Origin: an uncultured Catenibacillus sp. | GTDB lineage: Bacteria > Bacillota > Clostridia > Lachnospirales > Lachnospiraceae | Assembly: GCA_934339005.1 (NCBI GenBank) | Contig: CAKRHR010000001.1 | Location: 104,470 to 168,469 of the forward strand | DNA: 64,000 bases | Direction: 5' to 3' | Part shown: positions 52,318 through 60,516 of the stretch, one piece after another | Layout of the letters: every line of letters starts with the position of its first letter | Numbering within the stretch: the first letter of the stretch is position 1 | The notes under the pieces: generated by a model | The model's input: the letters and a program-made list of their open reading frames with translations, nothing else | What the model was told of the DNA's origin: nothing | Databases searched by the model: none | Program-made: the position numbers and the translations under genes

Positions 52318-53250
52318 ATGGATAATAAGTTAATCGTATCTTCATCACCGCATATCAGCAGTCCGGTGAAGACGAAAAATCTTATGATTGATGTTATTAT
52401 TGCACTCATACCTGCTTTTATTGCATCAATCATCCTTTATGGATACAGAAGCATTATTATCGTTGCTGTATCAGTTGCAGCAGCAGTGCTTGCAGAGTTT
52501 GTCTGCAGAAAGATTATGAAGCGTCCAAATACTATCGGCGATTTTTCAGCCGTTGTTACAGGCGTTTTGCTTGCATTTAACCTGCCTGTGAGCATCCCAA
52601 TCTGGATGGCAGCCCTTGGCTCAATTATTGCCATCGTTGTTGTTAAACAGATGTTTGGCGGCCTTGGCAATAACTTTGTCAATCCGGCCCTGGCAGCACG
52701 TATTATTTTGATGACATCCTTCCCGACAGCGATGACATCCTGGACAGCCGCATTTGATGGTACTTCTACAGCAACACCACTTGCGATGATTTCAGGTGGT
52801 CAGACAAGTGATTTGCCATCTTATCTGGATATGTTCCTTGGTAAGACAGGCGGATGTCTTGGTGAAACATGTGCCCTTGCACTTTTAATCGGTGGTATCT
52901 ACCTTGTAGCAAGACGCGTGATTTCTCCGATTATTCCATTAGTTTATATCGCAGTTGTATTTGTATTCTCAGCAATTCTTGGCCTTGACCCTGTAGCACA
53001 GATTTTATCCGGTGGTTTATTCCTCGGTGCAATCTTCATGGCAACAGACTATGTGACAAGTCCGCTGACGAACAAAGGCAAAGTCATTTATGCGATTGGC
53101 TGTGGTATCATCACAGTGATGATTCGTACATTTGGTTCATTACCAGAAGGTGTATCCTTCTCAATCATCTTAATGAACATTCTTGTACCTCATATTGAAA
53201 GATTAACAACTCCAAAACCATTTGGTGTGAAAAAGGAGGCTGCGAAATAA
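52318..53250 (+). CDS. rnfD: Rnf complex subunit RnfD
   Basis: A 310-residue membrane subunit with about eight to ten transmembrane helices. It carries the covalent-FMN attachment region with Thr in TSTATPLAMI (family motif SGATPLA-type). It starts 18 bases after rnfC with AAGTAGGTG upstream and overlaps the rnfG start by one base. It transports electrons to the flavin site and forms part of the ion channel. Genes follow the order C-D-G-E-A-B. Confidence 0.95.
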   Translation: MDNKLIVSSSPHISSPVKTKNLMIDVIIALIPAFIASIILYGYRSIIIVAVSVAAAVLAEFVCRKIMKRPNTIGDFSAVVTGVLLAFNLPVSIPIWMAALGSIIAIVVVKQMFGGLGNNFVNPALAARIILMTSFPTAMTSWTAAFDGTSTATPLAMISGGQTSDLPSYLDMFLGKTGGCLGETCALALLIGGIYLVARRVISPIIPLVYIAVVFVFSAILGLDPVAQILSGGLFLGAIFMATDYVTSPLTNKGKVIYAIGCGIITVMIRTFGSLPEGVSFSIILMNILVPHIERLTTPKPFGVKKEAAK

Positions 53251-53813
53251 TGAGTGCAAAGAAGATTATCGTGCCAACAGCGATTCTGACAGTCATCGTA
53301 CTGGTAGTTACAACATTGCTGGTGGTTACAAATAACTTGACAAAAGACAAGATTGCAGAGATTAAAGCAGCCAGCGATGATGCTTCCAGACAGGAAGTAC
53401 TTGCGGATGCAGATGGCTTTGAAGAAAAGACCGTTGATTATGACGGCACAACTTATACATATTATGAAGCAACAAATGGTGCTGGTTATGTATTCACAAC
53501 ATCTTACAAAGGTTATGGCGGTGCAGTAGAAGTCATGACAGGTATTGATGCAGATGGCAGTGTGACAGGTATCAAACTGACAGACCATGATGAAACACCT
53601 GGTCTTGGTGCAAAAGCAGCAGGTACAGATGATTTTGGTAATACATGGAGAGGACAGTTTGTTGGCAGAACAGCAGGCGAAGATTTACAGGTTGCAAAGG
53701 ATGGCGGCGATATTGATGCTATTGCAGGTGCGACAATCACTTCAAGAGCTGTGACACATTCTGTTGACCAGGCACTGAAACTTTACGAAGCAGTTACAGG
53801 AGGTGCAAACTAA
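53250..53813 (+). CDS. rnfG: Rnf complex subunit RnfG
   Basis: A 187-residue subunit with one N-terminal transmembrane helix (IVPTAILTVIVLVVTTLLVV) and an extracytoplasmic flavin domain. The covalent FMN site is the Thr in AGATITSRAV. It overlaps rnfD and rnfE by one base each (TAATG), showing co-translation. Its flavin receives electrons from RnfD during ferredoxin oxidation. Confidence 0.95.
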   Translation: MSAKKIIVPTAILTVIVLVVTTLLVVTNNLTKDKIAEIKAASDDASRQEVLADADGFEEKTVDYDGTTYTYYEATNGAGYVFTTSYKGYGGAVEVMTGIDADGSVTGIKLTDHDETPGLGAKAAGTDDFGNTWRGQFVGRTAGEDLQVAKDGGDIDAIAGATITSRAVTHSVDQALKLYEAVTGGAN

Positions 53814-54502
53814 TGGCTAAACAGCAAAAGAGTCTTGGCCAGATTTTTACGGCCGGTATTATTAAAGAGAATCCTGTACTCAGACTGGTACTTGGTACAT
53901 GTCCTACACTTGCTGTAACCACAATGGCAATGAACGGCCTTGGTATGGGCGCTGCCGCAACTGTAGTACTGATTGGTTCAAACCTTGTTATTTCTCTTTT
54001 GAGAAAGGTTATTCCAGATAAGATTCATATTCCTGCATATATCACAATCATTGCAGGTTTTGTAACATTAATCCAGATGTTTGTCAAGGCATATGCCCCT
54101 ACACTGGATTCCTCACTTGGTATTTATTTACCACTGATCGTTGTAAACTGTATTATCCTTGGCCGTGCAGAAAGTTTTGCAAGCAAGAACGGTCCTCTGG
54201 CATCTGTGCTTGATGGTCTTGGCATGGGTATTGGTTTTACAATCACACTTGTACTGATGGGCTCTATTCGTGAATTAATCGGTAACGGTACAATCTTTGG
54301 CCTTGTTGTCAACAGCGGCAGCATTATCCCACCGATGTTAATTCTTATCCTGCCTCCAGGTGGTTTCTTTGTATTTGGCTGCCTTGTAGCACTTGCAAAT
54401 AAAGTGGCTGTCAAGAAGGGCAAAGAACCTGCAAAACTTGGATGCGGCGGATGTCCAATGCACGAAACATGTTCTAAAGCAGCGGAAGGAGGATGTGACT
54501 GA
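53813..54502 (+). CDS. rnfE: Rnf complex subunit RnfE
   Basis: A 229-residue integral membrane protein with six transmembrane helices, homologous to NqrD/RnfE. It ends in a Cys-rich tail (LGCGGCPMHETCSKAAEGGC), longer than in many homologues and possibly a metal site; this tail is worth noting. It overlaps rnfG and rnfA at the stop/start codons. With RnfA it forms the ion-translocating core. Confidence 0.95.
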   Translation: MAKQQKSLGQIFTAGIIKENPVLRLVLGTCPTLAVTTMAMNGLGMGAAATVVLIGSNLVISLLRKVIPDKIHIPAYITIIAGFVTLIQMFVKAYAPTLDSSLGIYLPLIVVNCIILGRAESFASKNGPLASVLDGLGMGIGFTITLVLMGSIRELIGNGTIFGLVVNSGSIIPPMLILILPPGGFFVFGCLVALANKVAVKKGKEPAKLGCGGCPMHETCSKAAEGGCD

Positions 54503-55098
54503 TGTCAGTTGTAAATATTGTTCAGATTCTTTTAGCTGCCATTTTGACAAATAACTTTATTTTGTCCAAATTCCTTGGTATTTGTCCATTCCTTGGTGTG
54601 TCTAAAAAGTTAGATACAGCCGTTGGTATGAGTGCAGCTGTTATTTTCGTTATGTTAATTGCAACCGCAGTAACATGGCCGATTCAGACATACCTGCTGA
54701 CACCAAATGACCTGGATTACCTTCAGACAATCGTCTTTATCCTCGTTATTGCAGCACTGGTACAGTTTGTAGAGATTTTCCTGAAAAAATACATGGTAGG
54801 TCTTTACAATTCACTTGGTGTATATCTTCCATTGATTACAACAAACTGTGCAGTTCTTGGTGTTACAGTATTAAATATCACAGAAGGCTACAATTTCGTA
54901 CAGTCAATGTTCAACAGTTTGGGTGGCGGTCTTGGTTTCATGCTTGCCATGGTATTATTTGCAGGTGTTCGAGGAAGACTCGAAACAGCAAAAGTACCAA
55001 AAGCACTCCAGGGTCTTCCAATCACTCTGATTTCAGCGTCACTCGTTGCCATTTCCTTCCTTGGTTTTTCAGGGTTGGTTGACGGATTATTTAAATAG
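54502..55098 (+). CDS. rnfA: Rnf complex subunit RnfA
   Basis: A 198-residue protein with six transmembrane helices, homologous to RnfA/NqrE. The family start (VVNIVQILLAAILTNNFILS) and the GICPFLGVSKK segment are present. A buried iron-sulfur cluster between RnfA and RnfE is known in the family; the conserved Cys residues (GICPFLG, TTNCAVLG) are present here. It overlaps rnfE by one base and is followed after 11 bases by rnfB. Confidence 0.95.
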   Translation: MSVVNIVQILLAAILTNNFILSKFLGICPFLGVSKKLDTAVGMSAAVIFVMLIATAVTWPIQTYLLTPNDLDYLQTIVFILVIAALVQFVEIFLKKYMVGLYNSLGVYLPLITTNCAVLGVTVLNITEGYNFVQSMFNSLGGGLGFMLAMVLFAGVRGRLETAKVPKALQGLPITLISASLVAISFLGFSGLVDGLFK

Positions 55099-55109
55099 GA
55101 GGCCAAAAA

Positions 55110-55883
55110 ATGCTAACAGGAATTATTATCGTAGGTGTCATTGGCCTGATTGCCGGATTGATTCTGGCCATTGCATCAATTGTATTTGCTGTACCTGTAG
55201 ATGAAAAACAGGAAGCGATTCGTGCATGCCTGTCAGGTGCCAACTGTGGTGCCTGCGGTTTCTCAGGTTGTGACGGTTATGCAAAAGCACTTGCAGATGG
55301 TACTGCAGAAAACGGTTTATGTTCTCCTGGCGGTGCAGATGCTGCTGAAGAGATTGCTGCAGTTCTTGGTGTTGCAGCAGGCGCTATTGAAAAGAAAGTT
55401 GCTGTGATTCAGTGCGCAGGCCACTGCGACAACGTTTCACAGAAGATGGAATATCAGGGCGTAGATACATGCCAGGCTGTCAGTATGCTTTATGCAGGTG
55501 ACAGCGCATGTTCATATGGCTGTCTTGGTCATGGTGATTGTGTAGCTGCATGTCCTGAACAGGCTATCCAGATTTGCAATGGTCTTGCAGTTGTCGATGA
55601 AGATAAGTGTGTGGGCTGTGGTATCTGTGCAAAGACATGTCCAAAACATGTTATTGCGATTTTACCTCAGAAATTCAATCAGCATGTACGTTGTATCAAC
55701 ACTGATAAAGGTGCAAATACAAGAAAAGTTTGCAAGACAGGTTGTATCGGCTGTATGAAATGTCAGAAGACATGTCAGTATGGTGCGATTACAGTGACAA
55801 ACAACAATGCAACAATCGATTATACAAAATGTCAGAATTGTGGTGCATGTAAAGAAGTTTGCCCTGTAGGTGCAATCAAATAA
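55110..55883 (+). CDS. rnfB: Rnf complex subunit RnfB
   Basis: A 257-residue ferredoxin-like subunit with one N-terminal transmembrane helix. It carries a [4Fe-4S] domain CLSGANCGACGFSGC...C and then several 4Fe-4S ferredoxin sites (CVGCGICAKTCP, CIGCMKCQKTC, CQNCGACKEVCP and CSYGCLGHGDCVAACP). It takes electrons from soluble ferredoxin and is the entry point of the complex. AGGAGG is close upstream. Last gene of the operon, followed by a strong terminator. Confidence 0.96.
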   Translation: MLTGIIIVGVIGLIAGLILAIASIVFAVPVDEKQEAIRACLSGANCGACGFSGCDGYAKALADGTAENGLCSPGGADAAEEIAAVLGVAAGAIEKKVAVIQCAGHCDNVSQKMEYQGVDTCQAVSMLYAGDSACSYGCLGHGDCVAACPEQAIQICNGLAVVDEDKCVGCGICAKTCPKHVIAILPQKFNQHVRCINTDKGANTRKVCKTGCIGCMKCQKTCQYGAITVTNNNATIDYTKCQNCGACKEVCPVGAIK

Positions 55884-55900
55884 AATATGTAAATTAAAAT

Positions 55901-55945
55901 AAAGCCATAAGGCGTATATGAAAATATATGCTTTATGGCTTTTTT
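55901..55945 (+). terminator. Terminator of the rnf operon
   Basis: AAAGCCATAA pairs with TTATGGCTTT, extended inward by GCGTATAT/ATATATGC, around a tiny loop, followed by TTTTT. Confidence 0.9.
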
Positions 55946-56119
55946 ACATTTGCACTTTTGATTCTGATATGCTTTGATATGTTTCAGATATCTGTAAATT
56001 TTGATTAAGAAAATTCAAATCCTGCATTTTTTGACCTTGTTAAAAAGAAAAACAGGCATTTTATGTTGAATTTTGATAGATAAAAGTTAAAAAATTGCAA
56101 AAAATGGTTTATTTGCATA

Positions 56120-56148
56120 TTGCTTTGTTAGAAAATTTACGCTATACT
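56120..56148 (+). promoter_or_regulatory. Promoter of the aspartate aminotransferase gene
   Basis: TTGCTT and TATACT separated by 17 bases, about 60 bases before the ATG. It lies in the 323-base gap that also holds the rnf terminator; nothing else is supported there. Confidence 0.6.
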
Positions 56149-56206
56149 TACATCTAGTGTGGTTAATCTACTTAAAAATGATTTTTGAAAGGACGGCAGA
56201 AGTGAT

Positions 56207-57496
56207 ATGAAAACTTATCAGGAAATGAGCAAAGATGAATTACTTGTTTTAAAAAATGAATTAGAAGCCGAATATAAAGCATTTAAAGATAGGAACCTTA
56301 AATTAGATATGTCCAGAGGTAAGCCAAGTAAGGCACAGCTTGATTTATCTATGGGTATGATGGATGTACTTCATAGCGGCACAGAATTAAGCGGCATTGA
56401 AGGCGTTGACTGCAGAAACTATGGTGTACTTGATGGTATTCGCGAAGCTAAAGAATTATTAAGTGCTATCAGTGAAGTGGATCCTGACAAGATTATTATA
56501 TATGGTAACTCCAGTCTGAATGTCATGTATGATACAGTTGCACGCAGCATGACACACGGTGTGATGGGACATACACCATGGTGCAAACTTGACAAAGTGA
56601 AGTTTTTATGTCCTGCACCAGGCTATGACAGACATTTTGCAATTACAGAATATTTTGGTATTGAGATGATTACGATTCCGATGACACCGGAAGGCCCGGA
56701 TATGGATTTGGTTGAAAAATACGTGACAGAGGATGAAGCTGTCAAAGGTATCTGGTGTGTACCTAAGTATTCAAACCCACAGGGTATTTCTTATTCTGAT
56801 GAAACTGTCCGCCGTTTTGCAGCCCTTGAGCCAGCAGCACCGGACTTTAGAATTTACTGGGATAATGCTTATTCTGTACATCATTTATACGATGATGACC
56901 AGGATATTGTACTTGAAATTCTTGATGAATGTGAAAAAGCAGGTCATCCGGATATGGTTTATAAATTCACATCAACATCTAAGATTTCATTCCCTGGTTC
57001 AGGTATTGCAGCTATTGCAACTTCTCCTGCCAACATTGCAGAGATTAAAAAGCAGATGACAATTCAGACAATCGGACACGATAAGTTAAATCAGTTGCGT
57101 CATGTGCGGTTCTTCAAAGATTTGAATGGTGTTGTAGAACATATGAGAAAACATGCCGATATTCTTCGTCCTAAGTTTGAAATTGTGATCAAGACACTGG
57201 AAGACAACTTAGGCGGTCTTGGCATCGGTACATGGACAAATCCAAAAGGTGGTTATTTTATTTCTTTTGATTCTATGGATGGATGTGCAAAAGCTATTGT
57301 TGCAAAAGCTAAAGAAGCAGGTGTTGTGATGACAGGTGCGGGTGCAACTTATCCATATGGTAAAGATCCACATGACAGCAATATCCGTATTGCACCATCT
57401 TTCCCAACAGTTGAAGAACTTGAACTTGCAGCACAGTTATTTGTTCTGTGTGTTAAACTTGTCAGCGTAGAGAAGCTGTTAAGTGAGATGGCATAA
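56207..57496 (+). CDS. Aspartate aminotransferase-like, fold-type I (Ic subgroup)
   Basis: A 429-residue PLP enzyme. Seen: the N-terminal KLDMSRGKPSKAQLDLSMGM and YGNSSLNVM, the cofactor-contacting Asp in YWDNAYSVHHL, and the Schiff-base Lys in STSKISFPGSG. This matches the Ic aspartate aminotransferases of Corynebacterium type (PF12897). It would exchange amino groups between aspartate/glutamate and oxaloacetate/2-oxoglutarate. asd follows downstream, placing both in aspartate-family amino-acid supply, but asd has its own promoter. Ribosome site GAAAGGA. Confidence 0.85.
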   Translation: MKTYQEMSKDELLVLKNELEAEYKAFKDRNLKLDMSRGKPSKAQLDLSMGMMDVLHSGTELSGIEGVDCRNYGVLDGIREAKELLSAISEVDPDKIIIYGNSSLNVMYDTVARSMTHGVMGHTPWCKLDKVKFLCPAPGYDRHFAITEYFGIEMITIPMTPEGPDMDLVEKYVTEDEAVKGIWCVPKYSNPQGISYSDETVRRFAALEPAAPDFRIYWDNAYSVHHLYDDDQDIVLEILDECEKAGHPDMVYKFTSTSKISFPGSGIAAIATSPANIAEIKKQMTIQTIGHDKLNQLRHVRFFKDLNGVVEHMRKHADILRPKFEIVIKTLEDNLGGLGIGTWTNPKGGYFISFDSMDGCAKAIVAKAKEAGVVMTGAGATYPYGKDPHDSNIRIAPSFPTVEELELAAQLFVLCVKLVSVEKLLSEMA

Positions 57497-57560
57497 ATCG
57501 AAAACTTAAATTAAAAATTTAAAGATTCAAAAATTGAATCGAAGAAAATACATAAAACCA

Positions 57561-57590
57561 TTGACTTTTAGATGAAAAGTCATGTAATAT
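57561..57590 (+). promoter_or_regulatory. Promoter of asd
   Basis: TTGACT and TAATAT separated by 18 bases. Transcription should start near 57597, giving a leader of about 140 bases before the ATG. Confidence 0.65.
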
Positions 57591-57649
57591 ACAGAGTACA
57601 AGCTGCGAAAGTATTTAGCGTGGTAAATTATTAAAATCCCAATATACAA

Positions 57650-57702
57650 TGAGAGCGATATCTCATCCAACGTGTATATGAGCACACAGGTTTGTGAATC
57701 GC
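57650..57702 (+). ncRNA. Structured leader RNA upstream of asd
   Basis: GCGAT (57655) pairs with ATCGC (57698), enclosing CTCAT/ATGAG (57662/57678) and CACA/TGTG (57685/57693): a possible three-way junction. The segment TCTCA can instead pair with TGAGA (57650), forming a competing hairpin. Neither the lysine riboswitch nor a T-box pattern is present. Gene context would suit a regulator sensing an aspartate-family amino acid. Unclassified. Confidence 0.4.
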
Positions 57703-57735
57703 CCCGAAAAGATTTAAAAGAAAGAAGATGTACAG

Positions 57736-58821
57736 ATGGAAAAGAAATTAAAAGTTGGTATCCTTGGCGCAACAGGTATGGTTGGTCAGCGTTTTATTTC
57801 TCTGCTTGAAAATCATCCTTGGTTTGAAGTTGTAGCTGTTGCTGCAAGCCCACGTTCAGCAGGTAAGACATATGAAGAAGCCGTTGGCGATCGTTGGAAG
57901 ATGACAAAACCAATGCCTGAAGGTGTTAAAAAGCTTGTTGTTATGAATGTCAATGAAGTTGAAAAAGTTGCTGCAGAAGTTGATTTTGTATTCAGTGCAG
58001 TGGATATGACAAAAGAAGAAATCCGTGCGATCGAAGATGCTTATGCAAAGACAGAAACCCCTGTTGTTTCCAACAACAGCGCACATCGTTGGACACCGGA
58101 TGTACCAATGGTTGTTCCTGAAATCAATCCTGAACATTTCGCAGTGATTGAATACCAGAAAAAACGTCTTGGTACAAAGAGAGGCTTTGTTGCTGTAAAA
58201 CCTAACTGCTCAATTCAGAGTTATGCCCCTGTATTGACAGCATGGAAAGAATTTGAACCTGTAGAAGTTGTTGCAACAACATATCAGGCAATTTCCGGTG
58301 CAGGTAAGACTTTTAAAGACTGGCCAGAGATGGTTGGAAACATCATTCCATTCATTGGTGGTGAAGAAGAAAAGAGTGAACAGGAACCATTAAGACTCTG
58401 GGGCAAGATTGAAAACGGCCAGATTGTCAAAGCAGAAGGTCCTGTGATTACAACTCAGTGTATCCGTGTACCTGTACTTGATGGACATACAGCGGCTGTA
58501 TTTGTAAGATTCGCTAAAAAGCCTACAAAAGAACAGTTGATTCAGAAACTTAAAGAATTTAAGGGTCTGCCACAGGAACTTGAACTTCCTAGCGCACCAA
58601 AGCAGTTTATCCAGTACTGTGAAGAAGATAACCGTCCACAGGTTAGTCTGGATGTCAACTACGAAAATGGCATGGGTGTTTCTGTAGGTCGTTTGAGAGA
58701 AGATACAGTTTATGATTATAAATTTGTTGGTCTTTCACACAATACAGTTCGTGGTGCTGCCGGCGGTGCAATACTCTGTGCAGAATTACTGACAGCCCAG
58801 AAATACATCACAGCTAAATAA
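57736..58821 (+). CDS. asd: Aspartate-semialdehyde dehydrogenase
   Basis: A 361-residue Asd that reduces aspartyl phosphate to aspartate semialdehyde, the branch point to lysine/diaminopimelate, threonine and methionine. Seen: GILGATGMVGQRFISLLENH (NADP site), the catalytic Cys in KPNCSIQSYAP, and later QAISGAGKTFKDWPEM and GRLREDTVYDYKF. The sequence resembles the archaeal/fungal type of about 350-360 residues. The ribosome site is weak (AAAGAAAGAAG). A structured leader lies upstream. Confidence 0.95.
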   Translation: MEKKLKVGILGATGMVGQRFISLLENHPWFEVVAVAASPRSAGKTYEEAVGDRWKMTKPMPEGVKKLVVMNVNEVEKVAAEVDFVFSAVDMTKEEIRAIEDAYAKTETPVVSNNSAHRWTPDVPMVVPEINPEHFAVIEYQKKRLGTKRGFVAVKPNCSIQSYAPVLTAWKEFEPVEVVATTYQAISGAGKTFKDWPEMVGNIIPFIGGEEEKSEQEPLRLWGKIENGQIVKAEGPVITTQCIRVPVLDGHTAAVFVRFAKKPTKEQLIQKLKEFKGLPQELELPSAPKQFIQYCEEDNRPQVSLDVNYENGMGVSVGRLREDTVYDYKFVGLSHNTVRGAAGGAILCAELLTAQKYITAK

Positions 58822-58841
58822 AATACAATGAATTAAGAACT

Positions 58842-58879
58842 AAAGCGCTTTCAGATAAATATGTTTGAAGGCGCTTTTT
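58842..58879 (+). terminator. Terminator after asd
   Basis: AAAGCGCTTTCA pairs with TGAAGGCGCTTT (one G-T pair) around a 12-base loop, followed by TTT. Confidence 0.85.
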
Positions 58880-58945
58880 TGTATACATTGGTGGCGGCGT
58901 GAATAAAATAATCATATAAACAAAGTTTTTGTGAGTGATGACAGT

Positions 58946-59245
58946 ATGAGTTTTGGAACAATTTCAGGCAGTCAGCTGCTTTATTATATGTCTTATCCGG
59001 ATTGTCGTGTTATTGATTTAAGAATGCCCCAGCAGTATGCCATGGGTCATATCGCGGGAGCGGTTAATATACCTTTTGAAAAACTGGAAATGGCATGTCG
59101 GACGCTACCGGAAAAAAATCAGTATATTTTATATTGTCAACATGGCAATGTCAGTATGAAGGCTGCCAAAATGATGGATGAAATGGGGTTTAATGTGGTG
59201 ACTTTAATTGGCGGTTATCTGTCGTTTTGTTATCGCAGCCGTTAA
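58946..59245 (+). CDS. Rhodanese-like domain protein
   Basis: A 99-residue single rhodanese domain, a sulfurtransferase or sulfur carrier. Seen: VIDLRMPQQYAMGHIAGAVN and the active-site loop YCQHGNVS with the persulfide Cys. No signal peptide. I place the start at ATG 58946; a GTG at 58931 in the same frame is an alternative, and neither has a strong ribosome site. Small rhodaneses may deliver sulfur to tRNA or cluster assembly; the specific partner is unknown. Confidence 0.85.
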   Translation: MSFGTISGSQLLYYMSYPDCRVIDLRMPQQYAMGHIAGAVNIPFEKLEMACRTLPEKNQYILYCQHGNVSMKAAKMMDEMGFNVVTLIGGYLSFCYRSR

Positions 59246-59326
59246 AATGAATAAAAATCACCTTGCGGCATTTTTTAATTCATTATATACTTAGATATAC
59301 CGAAAAGTGCGAGGAAGGAGAACGAT

Positions 59327-59371
59327 ATGGTTCGTTTGCCGGGCCATATGATAATCAATGAAAACATTTGA
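59327..59371 (+). CDS. Upstream ORF overlapping the methyltransferase start
   Basis: A 14-codon ORF (MVRLPGHMIINENI) starting at an ATG six bases after AGGAAGGAG (59312-59320) and ending at TGA 59369-59371. It overlaps the start of the methyltransferase gene by 14 bases in another frame. The latter has an in-frame stop (TAA 59352-59354) just upstream and no ribosome site of its own, so coupling through this ORF is the simplest reading. Confidence 0.6.
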   Translation: MVRLPGHMIINENI

Positions 59372-60506
59372 ATTAATTGCACCATGTCATTTTGGCATGG
59401 AAGCTGTACTTAAGAGAGAAATTTATGATTTAGGATATGATGTCACACTTGTTGAGGACGGCAGAGTGACATTTATCGGTGATGCAGAAGCGATTGCAAG
59501 AGCCAATATATTTTTAAGAACGGCAGAACGTATTCTGCTTTGTTTTGCACGTTTTAAAGCAACCTCCTTTGAAGAATTATTCCAGGGGGTTAAAGCGGTT
59601 GCCTGGGAGGATTATATCCCTAAAAACGGAAAATTCTGGGTAAAAAAGGCATCAACAGCCAAAAGCAAGCTTTTTTCATCCTCAGATATTCAGTCAATTG
59701 TCAAAAAAGCGATGGTTGAGCGTTTAAAAGAACATTATCATATTGAATGGTTTTCAGAGGATGGTGATGAATTCCCATTTCGTATTTTCATTTACAAAGA
59801 CGAAGTGACAGTTGCTTTGGATACTACCGGCGAATCACTGCATAAACGTGGTTACAGAAAGATGACCCCAAAAGCGCCGGTATCTGAAACACTTGCGGCA
59901 GCGATGATTATGCTGACACCATGGAATAAAGACAGAATTTTAGTTGACCCATTCTGCGGCAGCGGTACGATTCCGATTGAAGCTGCGATGATAGGGGCAA
60001 ATATTGCACCGGGCATGAACCGCGAATTTACAGCGGAGGCATGGAAGCATATTGTGCCTCAAAAAGACTGGTATGATGCAGTCACAGAGGCTTCAGATTT
60101 GATTTGCCCGGATGTCAATATGGATATCCAGGGATATGATATTGATGGTGAAGTGATTCGTTATGCCAGAGAAAATGCCAAACTGGCCGGTGTTGATAAG
60201 ATGATTCATTTTCAGCAGAGACCTGTAGCGGATTTAAGTCATCCTAAAAAATACGGTTTTATCATCACAAATCCGCCATATGGTGAACGTCTTGAGGAAA
60301 AAGAGGCTTTGCCAAAGCTGTACAAAGAATTTGGACAGGCACTTTCCGGGTTGGATGCATGGTCATGTTATATTTTAACTTCTTATGAAGATACAGAGCG
60401 TTATATCGGACGCAAGGCGGATAAAAACCGCAAGATTTATAATGGTATGATTAAAGCATATATTTATCAGTTCCTTGGTCCAAAACCACCGAAAATGAAA
60501 CGGTAG
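59358..60506 (+). CDS. THUMP-domain class I RNA methyltransferase (RlmL/YpsC-like)
   Basis: A 382-residue SAM-dependent methyltransferase. Seen: N-terminal MKTFELIAPCHFGMEAVLKR, a THUMP domain to about 155, the SAM site DPFCGSGTIPIEAAMIGANI, and the catalytic TNPPYGERLEEKE. By similarity it modifies 23S rRNA (guanine N2) or tRNA. No ribosome site precedes the ATG; AGGAAGGAG serves an overlapping short ORF upstream. The following protease gene begins ten bases later. Confidence 0.9.
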   Translation: MKTFELIAPCHFGMEAVLKREIYDLGYDVTLVEDGRVTFIGDAEAIARANIFLRTAERILLCFARFKATSFEELFQGVKAVAWEDYIPKNGKFWVKKASTAKSKLFSSSDIQSIVKKAMVERLKEHYHIEWFSEDGDEFPFRIFIYKDEVTVALDTTGESLHKRGYRKMTPKAPVSETLAAAMIMLTPWNKDRILVDPFCGSGTIPIEAAMIGANIAPGMNREFTAEAWKHIVPQKDWYDAVTEASDLICPDVNMDIQGYDIDGEVIRYARENAKLAGVDKMIHFQQRPVADLSHPKKYGFIITNPPYGERLEEKEALPKLYKEFGQALSGLDAWSCYILTSYEDTERYIGRKADKNRKIYNGMIKAYIYQFLGPKPPKMKR

Positions 60507-60516
60507 GCGATGCATA

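Noticed and set aside
57597..57735. Lysine riboswitch upstream of asd
   Set aside because: The conserved core (AGAGGTGC and the later GAGG...CTGG segments) is not present; the leader is shorter than the usual about 175 nt.
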